From positions 22,338 through 86,337 of the forward strand of contig JAJYYH010000020.1 of the NCBI GenBank assembly GCA_021801255.1: a DNA stretch of 64,000 nt, in the 5' to 3' direction. Both the position numbers and the translations under genes were made by a program. The stretch comes from Pseudomonadota bacterium. GTDB lineage: Bacteria > Pseudomonadota > Alphaproteobacteria > Acetobacterales > Acetobacteraceae. Positions 7,841 through 17,076 of this stretch are shown here, one piece after another. Positions within the stretch are counted from its first letter, which is position 1. Every line of letters starts with the position of its first letter. A model generated the notes under the pieces. It searched no databases. It saw only the letters and a program-made list of their open reading frames with translations, and was not told where the DNA came from.

Positions 7841-8407
7841 GTGGCGGTGAAGCCAAAAATTGCGGCGGCCGAAACGGCCGCCAAGGATCTGGTGATCGAG
7901 GCGCAGGCCGAACGGATCGCCGGATCCACAGCAGCGGACCCGGCTGTTACGACGGATCAGGGCCATAAGCCAGCGGCGCAGGTCGCTTTCGTCAATCCCG
8001 CGGCGCGTGCCGCTTTCGCAAAGATGGAGTTTCCGATGAAGGATCAGATGGACAAGGCAGTCAACGTGGCCCAGGATTTCGTGTCCTTCGGCCAGGGTAA
8101 CGTCGAGGCGCTGGTGAAGTCGAGCCAGATCTGGGCCGCCGGGCTGCAGGATCTCTCGAAGCAGTTCGCCGCCACCGCGCAGGCGCAGATGGACGAGACG
8201 ATGGGCGTGTTCAAGGCGCTCGCCGGCGTCAAGTCGGTCAAGGACGCGGTCGATCTGCACACCAATCTGGCGCGGAGCGCGATGGAGAAGACGGTCGCCG
8301 AAGCCGGCCGCCTGACCGACGCTTCTTTCAAGCTCGCCGAGCAGGCCGCCGCGCCGCTCATGGCGCGCCTCACGCTCGCGGTCGATCAGTTCGCCAAGAC
8401 CGCCTGA
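7841..8407 (+). CDS. Phasin family protein
   Basis: A 188-residue amphipathic helical protein that would coat polyhydroxyalkanoate storage granules. The phasin domain spans about residues 65-180, with 'FVSFGQGNVEALVKSSQIWA', 'GLQDLSKQFAATAQAQMDE' and 'DLHTNLARSAMEKTVAEA'. The first 60 residues are an Ala-rich, poorly conserved leader. The GTG start has AAGGAG 7 bases upstream. Monocistronic, with its own promoter and probable PhaR-type operators, which fits granule-responsive expression. No PHA synthase gene is in the window. Confidence 0.92.
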   Translation: MAVKPKIAAAETAAKDLVIEAQAERIAGSTAADPAVTTDQGHKPAAQVAFVNPAARAAFAKMEFPMKDQMDKAVNVAQDFVSFGQGNVEALVKSSQIWAAGLQDLSKQFAATAQAQMDETMGVFKALAGVKSVKDAVDLHTNLARSAMEKTVAEAGRLTDASFKLAEQAAAPLMARLTLAVDQFAKTA

Positions 8408-8508
8408 TCACGCGTATCCCCCTGTGGCGCGGGCGCAAGCCCGCGTCATGCGGGACCTTCCCGGCCCCCGCACTTGACGCGCCACCGACGCGCTTGCTTC
8501 CTGCCGCG

Positions 8509-8727
8509 ATGAGCAGAGTGCCCCCATCCTCTCCCCGGACCACATCCGAAACCCGCGCCGCCCGCCAGGCCCGCATCGAGCGTGAGTCCGCATCCTTGCG
8601 CGCCAATTTGCTCAAACGCAAAGCCCAACGCCGCGCCCGCGAGGCTGATTCAGCGGCCGTAGAGCCCGGTCAGCGTGGCGGTGGCGATGGTGTGGTAATG
8701 CAGGTTGAATCCGACCACGGCGGCTGA
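8509..8727 (+). CDS. Small basic hypothetical protein
   Basis: A 72-residue ORF whose middle, 'RIERESASLRANLLKRKAQ', resembles a small Arg/Lys-rich protein that I recall as widespread in alphaproteobacteria (pattern ALRxNLxRRKxQ). No function is known. The start is uncertain: no ribosome site is visible before the ATG at 8509, and a TTG at 8494 is also in frame. Its last 78 bases overlap the 3' end of the convergent YbhB gene, and those residues look unconserved, so the C-terminus may have been altered or the ORF may be decayed. Confidence 0.4.
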   Translation: MSRVPPSSPRTTSETRAARQARIERESASLRANLLKRKAQRRAREADSAAVEPGQRGGGDGVVMQVESDHGG

Positions 8728-9210
8728 GGTGTTCTTATCGAGCGGCAATTTTTCGACATCGACCGCGTGCAGCGTGATGATGTAGCGGTGCGGCTTGTCG
8801 CCCGGTGGCGGGCAGGGGCCGCCATAGCCGGCGATGCCGTAATCGGTGCGGCTCTGGATCGCCCCCTTGGGCAGCCTGCGCTGCCGCGCATCACCGGCGT
8901 TCTTGGCAAGCGCGTTGACATTGGCGGGGATGTTGAACACCACCCAGTGCCAGAAGCCGCTGCCCGTCGGCGCGTCGGGGTCGTAGATGGTGAGCGCGAA
9001 GCTCTTGGTGTTGGCCGGCGCACCCGACCAGGCAAGGCGTGGCGAAATATTCTGCCCGGTGCAGCCAAAGGCGTTGAACACCTGCTCGTTCTGGATGGTG
9101 CCGCCCTCGCTGATATCGGGACTGGTGAGCGTAAAACCGTCCGCCCGCGCTGCCCCGGCGAGCGCCATCCCGCCCCCCAAGGCCGCCGCCAGGATCGTTC
9201 TCTTGTGCAT
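8650..9210 (-). CDS. YbhB/YbcL family (PEBP-like) secreted protein
   Basis: A 186-residue phosphatidylethanolamine-binding-fold protein. A signal peptide (about residues 1-23, ending 'GAARA') is followed by 'FGCTGQNISPRLAWSGAP', 'LTIYDPDAPTGSGFWHWVV' and 'GYGGPCPPPGDKPHRY', the ligand-pocket motifs of bacterial YbhB/YbcL proteins. The family is related to eukaryotic Raf kinase inhibitor protein, but its bacterial role is unclear. The ATG at 9210 has AAGGGGGG upstream. It is 37 bases downstream of the acyl-CoA synthetase gene on the same strand and may be co-transcribed. Confidence 0.88.
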   Translation of the reverse strand: MHKRTILAAALGGGMALAGAARADGFTLTSPDISEGGTIQNEQVFNAFGCTGQNISPRLAWSGAPANTKSFALTIYDPDAPTGSGFWHWVVFNIPANVNALAKNAGDARQRRLPKGAIQSRTDYGIAGYGGPCPPPGDKPHRYIITLHAVDVEKLPLDKNTSAAVVGFNLHYHTIATATLTGLYGR

Positions 9211-9247
9211 GTTTCTGTTCCCCCCTTGAAACGACGGAAAAGCAATG

Positions 9248-10813
9248 TTAGCCGCGCGACGGCGCGGCGACAATGCGACTGCGCAATTCACGCTTTTGCA
9301 CCTTGCCGTTGGCGTTGCGGGGCAGTGGCTCCGCGATAAAGGTGAAAAAATCCGGCACCTTGTAATCGGCGAGCAGGCCGGCGCAATGCGCCCTGAGGGT
9401 TTCGGCGCCGAGGCCCGCCGCGCGCGGCTGGATGACGGCGTGCACGCGCTCGCCGAGCACCGGGCAGGGCACCCCGATCACCGCCGCCTCCAACACCCCC
9501 TCATGGGCGCTGAGCGCGTTCTCGACCTCGACCGAGAATACCTTGTAGCCGCCGCGATTGATCATGTCCTTGCTGCGGTCGAGAACGCGCACATAGCCCT
9601 CGGCATCGACCGCGCCGATATCGCCGGAGCGCCAGAACCCGGCGGTGAAGCCGGCGCGTGTCGCCGCTTCATCGTTCCAATAGCCTGGCACCACCATCGG
9701 CCCGCGGATCCAAAGCTCGCCCACCTCGCCGGGCGCGACCTCGCGCGCGGCCTCGTCCATGACGACGATCTCGCCGCAGGTCACCGCCCGCCCGACGCTT
9801 TCGGGGTGCGCCGCGATCGCACCGAGCGGCAGGAAGGTCGCGGGTGAGGTCGTCTCGGTCGCGCCATAGGCGTTGACCAGGCTGAGCGCCGGCAGCGTCT
9901 CGGCGAGCCGGGCGATGGTGGCCTCGGGCATCGGCGCGCCGCCGAAGGCGCCGATGCGCCAGGAAGCAAGGTCATGGGCAGCGAAATCCGGCTCGCGCAG
10001 GCACAGCGCATACATCGCCGGCACCAGCACGGTATAGGTCAGCCGCTCGCGCACCGCGAGGTCGAGAAAAACCCGCGCCTTGAAATTTTCCAGCACGATC
10101 AGCGTGCCCGCGACATGGACCATCGCCGCGATCAGCGGCACGATGCCGGTGACATGGCTCATCGGCACCGCGACGATGGCGCGATCGGCGCTGGTCAGGT
10201 CGAGCGCCGCCGCGCTGTGCAGCACCGAATGGACGAGGCCGAGATGGGTGAGCATCGCCCCTTTCGGCCGCCCGGTGGTGCCGGAGGTGTAGAGCAGCAG
10301 CGCCACGTCTTCTTCCGCCACCGCGACCGCGGGAGCGGGGCCATCGCCGCGCAGGCGGGCGAAATCACCCATCGCGACGCGCCGGCGAAGATCCGGCACG
10401 TCTGCCGCGGCGGGCAAGCGCGCCGCGAGATCGTCCTCGAAAACAATCAGCGCCGCCCCGCAATGGCCGAGCAGATAGGTGATCCCCGGAAGCTGCTCGC
10501 GGATCGAGATCGGCACCGCGATGGCGCCGAGCCGGGTGATGGCAAAAAGCAAAATCACGAATTCGGCGCGGTTGCCGAGCAGCATCGCCACTCGGTCGCC
10601 ACGCCCGATGCCCAGCGCCGCAAGCCCCGCCGCGACCCGCTCCACATCCCGCCCCAGCCCGGCATAGTCGAGCCGGAGCGCGCCCGCGACCAGCGCCTCG
10701 CCGGCCGGATGGCGCGCCACAGCCGCGTCGAGCAGGGCGTTGAGGCTCGGCGGGCGCGGGGTGAAGCAGCGCAACACCCGATCGCCGAAATGTTGTTCGA
10801 GGCGTGTTGGCAT
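9248..10813 (-). CDS. AMP-dependent acyl-CoA synthetase/ligase
   Basis: A 521-residue class I adenylate-forming enzyme that activates a carboxylic acid to an acyl-AMP and then a CoA thioester. Visible motifs in order: the P-loop 'YTSGTTGRPKGAML' near residue 170, 'VNAYGATETTSPA' near 320, 'WRSGDIGAVDAEGYV' near 400, the hinge 'DRSKDMINRGGYKV', and the catalytic lysine in 'PRNANGKVQKREL' at the C-terminus. Substrate unclear; the size and motifs suit medium- or long-chain acids. GGGAGG precedes the ATG. It lies 27 bases after the ferredoxin-NADP reductase gene, probably in one operon. Confidence 0.9.
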   Translation of the reverse strand: MPTRLEQHFGDRVLRCFTPRPPSLNALLDAAVARHPAGEALVAGALRLDYAGLGRDVERVAAGLAALGIGRGDRVAMLLGNRAEFVILLFAITRLGAIAVPISIREQLPGITYLLGHCGAALIVFEDDLAARLPAAADVPDLRRRVAMGDFARLRGDGPAPAVAVAEEDVALLLYTSGTTGRPKGAMLTHLGLVHSVLHSAAALDLTSADRAIVAVPMSHVTGIVPLIAAMVHVAGTLIVLENFKARVFLDLAVRERLTYTVLVPAMYALCLREPDFAAHDLASWRIGAFGGAPMPEATIARLAETLPALSLVNAYGATETTSPATFLPLGAIAAHPESVGRAVTCGEIVVMDEAAREVAPGEVGELWIRGPMVVPGYWNDEAATRAGFTAGFWRSGDIGAVDAEGYVRVLDRSKDMINRGGYKVFSVEVENALSAHEGVLEAAVIGVPCPVLGERVHAVIQPRAAGLGAETLRAHCAGLLADYKVPDFFTFIAEPLPRNANGKVQKRELRSRIVAAPSRG

Positions 10814-10840
10814 TTATTCCTCCCCGCTCTGGTCCGGCGA

Positions 10841-11860
10841 TTACGGCGCGGTCGGTACGCCGGTCGTCGTCGAATACTCGAAATGCAGCGCCTCATTGGG
10901 GTGGACGATCGGGTGAATGGCATGCGCCGCCATCGCCGCCTCGCTGAAGCCCTGCAAGATGAGCTTCAGTTTCCCCCGATAGTGGGCAACATCGCCGATC
11001 GCGAACAGGCCCGGAATGCTGGTTTCGCACGAAGCCGGATCGACCGCGATGCGGCGCTCGGCGAAGGCCATGCCCCAGGCGGCGATCGGGCCGAGATCGG
11101 TCGAGAGGCCGAAAAAAGCCAGCAGGGTGTCGGCGGGGAGCCGCCGTCGCTCGCCCTCGAGCCCGGCCACCTCGACCGCCTCCAACTGGCCTGCTGCGCC
11201 GTGGAGGGCGTGGAGCTGATAGGGCGCGACGAGCGCGATCTCGCCGCGCTCGGCGGCTTGCGCGAGCTGGGCGGCACTTTCCGGGGCGGCGCGGAAGCGG
11301 GCGCGGCGATGGACGAGGCTGATTTCCGCCGCCACCCCGCGCAGCGCCAGCGCCCAGTCGAGCGCCGAATCGCCCCCGCCCGCGATCACCACCCGCTGGC
11401 CGCGCAGGCTCTCGCGGGCGCGCACGTAATATTGCACCGATCCGCTCGCCTCGAACGCCTCGATGCCCTCAAGCGGTGGCCGGTTGGGGCCGAAGGCACC
11501 GGCGCCGGCGGCGATCAGCACCGCTTTCGCCGCGATCGTTTCGCCACGATCGGTGCCGAGACGGAACGCGCCGCGCTCGCCTTCCAGCCGCACCACCCGC
11601 CGCCCCAGGAGGCGCGGAGCGTGAAAAGGCGCGATCTGGCGCTCCAGTTGCGCGATCAGCGCGCCGGCCTCGATCACCGGCAGGCCGGGGATGTCATAGA
11701 TCGGCTTTTCCGGATAGAGCGCGGTGCATTGTCCGCCCGGCGCGTCGAGCGCGTCGATCAGCACCGCGCGCAGCCTGAGCATGCCGCATTCGAAGACGGC
11801 GAACAGCCCAACCGGGCCCGCGCCGATGATGGCGACATCGGTGGTCAGCGTTTCTGTCAT
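10841..11860 (-). CDS. Ferredoxin-NADP reductase, thioredoxin-reductase-like type
   Basis: A 339-residue flavoprotein of the TrxB-like FNR class, moving electrons between NADPH and ferredoxin. The FAD-binding 'IIGAGPVGLFAVFECGM' is at the N-terminus, and 'PGGQCTALYPEKPIYDIPG' is typical of this class. The NADP-binding 'VVIAGGGDSALDWALAL' is near residue 155, and 'GLFAIGDVAHYRGKLKLI' is near the C-terminus. The CxxC disulfide of true thioredoxin reductases is absent, which separates it from TrxB. First gene of the probable pair with the acyl-CoA synthetase; divergent from tsaE across 99 bases. Confidence 0.9.
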   Translation of the reverse strand: MTETLTTDVAIIGAGPVGLFAVFECGMLRLRAVLIDALDAPGGQCTALYPEKPIYDIPGLPVIEAGALIAQLERQIAPFHAPRLLGRRVVRLEGERGAFRLGTDRGETIAAKAVLIAAGAGAFGPNRPPLEGIEAFEASGSVQYYVRARESLRGQRVVIAGGGDSALDWALALRGVAAEISLVHRRARFRAAPESAAQLAQAAERGEIALVAPYQLHALHGAAGQLEAVEVAGLEGERRRLPADTLLAFFGLSTDLGPIAAWGMAFAERRIAVDPASCETSIPGLFAIGDVAHYRGKLKLILQGFSEAAMAAHAIHPIVHPNEALHFEYSTTTGVPTAP

Positions 11861-11959
11861 GCGCCCGCCAGATTAGAGCGATCCCCCCGGCGATCAAGCG
11901 CGGCGCGCCGGGTTCCCGGGCCCTTGTCCGCGCCGCGCGCGGCGGGCACATTCGCGGCT

Positions 11960-12400
11960 ATGGAGAGCCCCCCCGCGTCGCGCGCGCTGCCCGATCTCGC
12001 GGCCACCGAGACGCTGGCCACCGAGCTTGCCGCCTGGCTCGCGCCGGGCCGCGCGGTCTTGCTCGAAGGCCCGCTCGGCGCCGGCAAGACGACGCTGGCG
12101 CGCGCCATGCTGCGCCGGCTCGCGGAGGATCCCGCGCTCATGGTGCCGAGTCCGAGCTATACCCTGGTGCAAAGCTACGAGACGCCGCGCGGTATCATCC
12201 ATCACCTCGATCTCTGGCGGATTGGCGGGCCGGCCGAGATGCTGGAACTCGGATTTGCCGAACTGCGCGAGGATGCGCTGATCATCGAATGGCCTGAGCG
12301 GCTCGGTGATCTCACCCCTCCCGACGCGCTCCGGGTGCGGCTTGCGATCACCGGGGAGACCGCGCGCCGCGCCGAAATCTCATCGCCGGGGGATTTATGA
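11960..12400 (+). CDS. tsaE: tRNA threonylcarbamoyladenosine biosynthesis ATPase TsaE
   Basis: A 146-residue P-loop ATPase that works with TsaB and TsaD to form the N6-threonylcarbamoyl group on A37 of ANN-decoding tRNAs. Key parts: the Walker A 'GPLGAGKTTLARAML', 'VPSPSYTLVQSYE', 'HHLDLWRI' and the C-terminal 'IIEWPERLGD', all diagnostic of TsaE. Length is normal for the family. It starts the conserved run tsaE-amgK-murU-addB-addA; the phosphotransferase gene starts 13 bases after its stop. Confidence 0.95.
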   Translation: MESPPASRALPDLAATETLATELAAWLAPGRAVLLEGPLGAGKTTLARAMLRRLAEDPALMVPSPSYTLVQSYETPRGIIHHLDLWRIGGPAEMLELGFAELREDALIIEWPERLGDLTPPDALRVRLAITGETARRAEISSPGDL

Positions 12401-12413
12401 AGACGGGGAGTTT

Positions 12414-13403
12414 ATGAACGAGACGGCGCGGGCCTTCCTCGCCGCGCACGGCCGCGACCCCGGGCGCGCAACTCCGCTTTCCGGAGATGCCGGGGCGCGC
12501 CGCTATTGGCGCCTGGAGGGCGGCCCAATCCCTGCCCTCCTGGTCGCGGTGCCGGCGGCCGAGACGCTCGGCCCGTTCCTCCGCCTCGCTTCCCTCCTCG
12601 CCGCTCGCGGCCTCTCGGTGCCCCAGGTGATCGCCGCGGATGCGGCGCAGCGCCTCGCCCTGATCGAGGATTTTGGCGATGCGCTCTATACCGTGATGCT
12701 CGACGAAACCAACGGCGTGGCGCTCTACGAAGCGGCGATCGACGCGCTGGCAATCCTCCACGCCATCCCCCCGCCCGCCGCTCTGCCGGCGTGGGACGCC
12801 CAGGCGATGACCCGGGCGGCGGCGGCGACGTTTCTCGAATGGTGGTGGCCGGCGGCCTTCGGCGCCCCGCCCGAAGCGGCGATCGTCGCGGAATTCGAAG
12901 CCGCCCTGGCCGCTATGCTCGCCCCGCTCGCCGCCGGCCCGCGCGTTCTTCTCCATCGCGATTACATCGCCGCCAATCTCTTCTGGCTGCCCGAACGCCA
13001 CGGACCGCGCCGCGTCGGCATGATCGATTTCCAGGACGCGAGCCTCGGCCATCCCGCCTATGACCTCGTCTCGCTGCTCGAGGATGCGCGGCGCGATCTT
13101 TCGCCTGAACTGGTGGCGCACGGCATCCGCCACTATCTCGACCATAACCGCGTGCTCGATGGCGAAGCGTTCGAGGCGGCCTGCGCCATAACAGCGGCGC
13201 AGCGGCAATTGCGTGTCGCTGCCCTCTGGGTGCGGCTCGATCGGCGCGACGGCAAGCCCCGGTATCTCGCCCATGGCCCGCGTACCTGGCGGCTGCTGGA
13301 GCGCGCGCTCGCGCATCCCGCGACCGCCCCGCTCGGCGCCTTTCTGGCGCGCCACGTGCCTCCTGAAAAGCGCTGCAATCCCGCGCCGAGGTCCGTTCCA
13401 TGA
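12414..13403 (+). CDS. amgK: Anomeric MurNAc/GlcNAc kinase AmgK-like phosphotransferase
   Basis: A 329-residue aminoglycoside-phosphotransferase-fold kinase. The N-lobe has 'SGDAGARRYWRL'. The catalytic loop 'LLHRDYIAANLFWLPE' and metal-binding 'GMIDFQDASLGHPAYDLVS' are intact. Next to tsaE and immediately before a murU-type gene, it fits AmgK, which phosphorylates recycled MurNAc (and GlcNAc) at the anomeric position. GGGGAG lies just before the ATG. The AmgK/MurU route bypasses de novo UDP-MurNAc synthesis and is linked to intrinsic fosfomycin resistance. Activity is inferred from family and context. Confidence 0.85.
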   Translation: MNETARAFLAAHGRDPGRATPLSGDAGARRYWRLEGGPIPALLVAVPAAETLGPFLRLASLLAARGLSVPQVIAADAAQRLALIEDFGDALYTVMLDETNGVALYEAAIDALAILHAIPPPAALPAWDAQAMTRAAAATFLEWWWPAAFGAPPEAAIVAEFEAALAAMLAPLAAGPRVLLHRDYIAANLFWLPERHGPRRVGMIDFQDASLGHPAYDLVSLLEDARRDLSPELVAHGIRHYLDHNRVLDGEAFEAACAITAAQRQLRVAALWVRLDRRDGKPRYLAHGPRTWRLLERALAHPATAPLGAFLARHVPPEKRCNPAPRSVP

Positions 13404-14134
13404 GGCCCCGCACCGCCATGGTACTCGCCGCCGGCTTGGGCACCCGCATGCGTCCGCTCACCCGCGAGACCGCGAAGCCGCTGCTGTCGCTTGGCGGTCG
13501 GACCCTGCTCGATCACGCGCTCGATCACCTCGCACGTGCCGGGGTCGAGCGTGTCGTGGTCAATGGCCATTGGCACGGCGAGCGCGTCGCGGCGCATTTG
13601 GCGGCACGGCGCGGTGGACCGGAGACGGTTTTTCGCCATGAGGAAACCCTGCTCGATACCGGGGGGGCGGTGCGCGCGGCGCTCGCCGAAGAGTTGCTCG
13701 GGCCGGAGCCGTTCTTCGTCGTCAACGGCGATGCGTTCTGGCTCGACGGGCCGGGGCCGGCCTTGCGGCGCCTGGCCGAAGCGCTCGATCCAGCGCGGTT
13801 CGACGCGGTGCTGCTCTGCCATCGCACCTGCCAAGTGCCGGCCGAGCTGGGCGCGGGAGATTTTGCCCTCGACCCCTGGGGCACCCCGCGCCGACGCCGC
13901 GAGCGCGAGATCGTGCCTTACATCTTTGCCGGCGTGCAGGTGTTGCGGCCAGCTTTGTTCGAGGGTGCTCCCGAGGGGCCGTTTTCGATGAACCTGCTCT
14001 GGGATCGCGGGTTGGCGGCGGGGCGCCTTCGCGCGCTGGTGCATGACGGCTTGTGGTTCCACCTTTCGGCGCCACCCGACCTCACCGCCGCCGAGACCAC
14101 GCTCGCGCTGCGCACCACCGGGGAGACGCGGTGA
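13400..14134 (+). CDS. murU: N-acetylmuramate-1-phosphate uridylyltransferase MurU-like
   Basis: A 244-residue nucleotidyltransferase. The N-terminal 'AMVLAAGLGTRMRPLT' and 'KPLLSLGGRTLLDHALD' are the nucleotide-binding signature, and 'FFVVNGDAFWLDG' holds the metal-binding Asp. The family includes glucose-1-phosphate thymidylyl- and mannose-1-phosphate guanylyltransferases, but the AmgK neighbour points to MurU, which makes UDP-MurNAc from MurNAc-1-phosphate and UTP. It overlaps amgK by ATGA and addB by GTGA, so translation is probably coupled through the whole set. Confidence 0.85.
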   Translation: MRPRTAMVLAAGLGTRMRPLTRETAKPLLSLGGRTLLDHALDHLARAGVERVVVNGHWHGERVAAHLAARRGGPETVFRHEETLLDTGGAVRAALAEELLGPEPFFVVNGDAFWLDGPGPALRRLAEALDPARFDAVLLCHRTCQVPAELGAGDFALDPWGTPRRRREREIVPYIFAGVQVLRPALFEGAPEGPFSMNLLWDRGLAAGRLRALVHDGLWFHLSAPPDLTAAETTLALRTTGETR

Positions 14135-17076
14135 ATCTCTACACCATCCCCGCCGAGGTGCCGTTTCTCGACGCGCTCGCCGCTGCCTGGCTCGACGGGG
14201 CGAAAAATGATCCGGCGCGGATCGCCGACGGCTTGATCCTGCTGCCGACGCGGCGGGCGGCGCGGGCGCTGGCCACGGCGTTCCTGCGCCTGACCGGGGG
14301 ACGGCCGCTTTTGCTGCCGCGCATCACCGCCTTTGGGGCGCTCGATGAAACCCCGCTGGCGCTCGCCGGCGCGCTCGATCTCGCGCCCGCCGTCGATCCC
14401 GCGCTGCGGCTGGCCCATCTCACCCGGCTGATCCTCGCGCTCAATGGGGCTGCGGGCGCACCGCGCACCGCCGAGCGCGCCTGGAAACTGGCGGCCGAAC
14501 TCGCCGCCCTGATGGACGAGGCGGAGCGCGAGGGCGTCGATCTCGCCGCCAGCCTGCCGCGCGCCACGGGGGGCGAATTCGCCGCGCACTGGCAACAGAC
14601 GCTCGATTTTCTCGCCATCGTCACCCGTGCCTGGCCGGACTGGCTCGCCGATTGCGGCCTGATGAACCCGGCGGCCCGCCAGGTGGCCCTGCTCACCGCC
14701 CAGGCGCGCGCCTGGGAAGCAAAGCCGCCGGATTTTCCGCTCTGGGCGGCGGGCAGCACGGGGGGCATCCCAGCGGTGGCGCGACTGCTCGGGGTGGTGG
14801 CGCGGCTGCCGCGCGGGCGGGTGGTGCTGCCCGGTTTCGATGCCGACCTGCCCGCTGATCTGGCGCTGCCCGAGAGCCATCCGCAATTCGGCCTGGCCCG
14901 GCTGCTGGCGGCGATCGGCGCGACGGCGGGCGATGTCCGGTCCTGGCCGGCAGCCGGGGTGGCGGCGATCGCGCCGGCCCACCGCGTCGCACTCCTCAAC
15001 CGCGCGCTGCTGCCAGCTCCGGCGCTCCATCTCTGGCGCCACGCCGCGCCGATCGCCGAATCCCACGGCCTCATGCGCCTCGAGCCTGCCGATGAGCACC
15101 AGGAAGCCCTGGCGATCGCGCTCGTTCTGCGTGACGCGCTGGAACGGCCGGGCGCCCGCGCCGCCCTGGTGACGCCGGATCGCGCGCTGGCCGGGCGGGT
15201 CGCCGCGGAACTCTCGCGTTTCGGGGTGATCGCCGATGACAGCGCCGGCGAGCCACTCGCCGAAACCCCGCCCGCCGTCTTCCTCCGCCTGCTCGCCACG
15301 GCTGCGACCTCCGGACTCGCGCCGGTGCCGCTGCTCGCCCTCCTCAAGCACCCCTTCGCCGCCGCCGGGTTTTCGCCCCCCGAGGCGCGCTTCATGGCCC
15401 GTGCCCTGGAGCGCGCGGGCTTGCGCGGCCCGCGCCCGGCGCCGGGAATTGTCGGCCTGCGCCGCGCCATCGCCAGTGCCGCGGAGCGCGCGACGCTGGA
15501 CCCCTTCCTCACGGCCATCGAGACCGCCCTCGCCCCCCTGCTTCGTCTTGCGGCGAGCGTCGGGCCGGTCGCGGTCGATGACATGCTGGCCGCCCTCATC
15601 GAAGCTGGCGAGGCCCTGGCGCGCGACGCCGAGGCGCCGGGGGCGGCGCGTCTCTGGGCCTTCGAGGAAGGCGCGGCGCTCGCCGAGACGCTGGCCACGG
15701 CGCTGCCGGCGCTGGCCGTGCTGCCGCCGCAGCGCCTGGCGATCCTACCCGAACTGTTCGAAACGCTGATTGCCGGCGCGGTCGTGCGCAGCCGGCGGAG
15801 TCTCCGCGGACGGGAAGGCTCCGAGCACCCCCGCGTGATGATCTGGGGCCTTTTGGAAGCGCGGCTACAGACCGCCGACCTCATCGTGCTCGGCGGCCTC
15901 GCCGAGGGGATCTGGCCACCCGCGACCGACCCCGGCCCCTGGCTCAGCCGGCCGATGCGCGCGGCGATCGGGCTGGCCAGCCCCGAGATCGCGATCGGCC
16001 AGAGCGCCCATGATTTCATCATGACCGCCTGTGGCGCCCCGGAAGTGGTGCTCTCCTGCCCGCGCCGGCGCGAGCGCGCCCCGGTGGTGCCGGCACGCTG
16101 GCTGATCCGGCTCGATGCCTTGCGCAAGACGACGCTGCCCGCCCATCCCGCCACTGCCTGGGCGCGCCTTCTCGACCAGCCCGATGGCCCGCCCCGGCCG
16201 GTCGCTCCACCCACCCCGCGCCCGCCGCGCGATCTCCGCCCGCGCCGCCTTTCGGTGACCGAGATCGAGACCTGGCTTTGCGATCCCTACGCCATCTACG
16301 CCCGCCATATCCTTCGCCTGGGGGCGCTGCCACCACTCGATCAACCGGTCGAGCGCTCGGATTTCGGAGAGATCGTCCATCAAGCCCTGGCGCGCTTTTA
16401 TGCCGATCTCGTCCCCGCCATCCCCGCCCCGGCGCTGGCGGCGCGGCTCCGCACCATCATCGATGTCCTGCTCACCGAAGCGCGCATCCGCCCCGCCCTG
16501 ATCGCCTGGTGGCGGCCGCGGCTCGATCGCATCGCCGATTGGGTCGCGGCGAGGGAGGCGGCGCGCGGCGCCGATTTTCCCGCCCATATCGCCAGCGAGC
16601 GCAGCGGGCGCTGGGATGTGGCGGGCGCGCGGGAGTTTCTGCTGACGGCGCGGGCGGACCGCATCGAGCGCACGCGCCAGGGCGGCATTGTCCTCATCGA
16701 CTACAAGACCGGCATGGTGCCAGCGCAAAGCGCGGTTGCGCGCGGCCGCGCGCCGCAACTGACGCTGGAAGCGGCGATGGCGGCGGCCGGCGGCTTCGGC
16801 CCCGATTACACCGGCCCCGCTGCGGCGCTCTCCTATTGGCGGCTGACCGGCGGCGTCGAACCGGGTCAGGAGATCGCGCTTTTCGCCGATGATCCGGCGG
16901 CCCTCGGGGCGGCCATCGCGGCGGCCGAAGCCGGACTCATTGCCTTGATCCGGCGGTTCGACGACCCCGCGACCCCCTATCTCTCCGAGCCGCACCCCGA
17001 TTGGAAACCGCGCTGGTCGGACTATGCCCAGCTTGCCCGGGTCGCCGAATGGTCGGCGGGCGAGACCGCGGCATGA
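14131..17076 (+). CDS. addB: Double-strand break repair protein AddB
   Basis: A 981-residue subunit of the AddAB helicase-nuclease that processes DNA double-strand breaks for RecA loading. The N-terminus 'NLYTIPAEVPFLDALA' and 'ILLPTRRAARALATAF' are typical of alphaproteobacterial AddB. The middle has 'MIWGLLEARLQTADLIVLGG' and 'EGIWPP'. The C-terminal RecB-like nuclease carries 'DRIERTRQGGIVLIDYKTG', with the D and K of the PD-(D/E)xK site. The GTG start at 14131 overlaps the murU stop (GTGA). The next gene, addA, also overlaps it by 4 bases. Confidence 0.95.
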   Translation: MNLYTIPAEVPFLDALAAAWLDGAKNDPARIADGLILLPTRRAARALATAFLRLTGGRPLLLPRITAFGALDETPLALAGALDLAPAVDPALRLAHLTRLILALNGAAGAPRTAERAWKLAAELAALMDEAEREGVDLAASLPRATGGEFAAHWQQTLDFLAIVTRAWPDWLADCGLMNPAARQVALLTAQARAWEAKPPDFPLWAAGSTGGIPAVARLLGVVARLPRGRVVLPGFDADLPADLALPESHPQFGLARLLAAIGATAGDVRSWPAAGVAAIAPAHRVALLNRALLPAPALHLWRHAAPIAESHGLMRLEPADEHQEALAIALVLRDALERPGARAALVTPDRALAGRVAAELSRFGVIADDSAGEPLAETPPAVFLRLLATAATSGLAPVPLLALLKHPFAAAGFSPPEARFMARALERAGLRGPRPAPGIVGLRRAIASAAERATLDPFLTAIETALAPLLRLAASVGPVAVDDMLAALIEAGEALARDAEAPGAARLWAFEEGAALAETLATALPALAVLPPQRLAILPELFETLIAGAVVRSRRSLRGREGSEHPRVMIWGLLEARLQTADLIVLGGLAEGIWPPATDPGPWLSRPMRAAIGLASPEIAIGQSAHDFIMTACGAPEVVLSCPRRRERAPVVPARWLIRLDALRKTTLPAHPATAWARLLDQPDGPPRPVAPPTPRPPRDLRPRRLSVTEIETWLCDPYAIYARHILRLGALPPLDQPVERSDFGEIVHQALARFYADLVPAIPAPALAARLRTIIDVLLTEARIRPALIAWWRPRLDRIADWVAAREAARGADFPAHIASERSGRWDVAGAREFLLTARADRIERTRQGGIVLIDYKTGMVPAQSAVARGRAPQLTLEAAMAAAGGFGPDYTGPAAALSYWRLTGGVEPGQEIALFADDPAALGAAIAAAEAGLIALIRRFDDPATPYLSEPHPDWKPRWSDYAQLARVAEWSAGETAA

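Noticed and set aside
9974..11959. Long plus-strand frame upstream of and in frame with tsaE
   Set aside because: It is antisense to the acyl-CoA synthetase and FNR genes, which have clear motifs; Arg/Gly/Ala-rich shadow sequence. Only the part from 11960 is real (tsaE).
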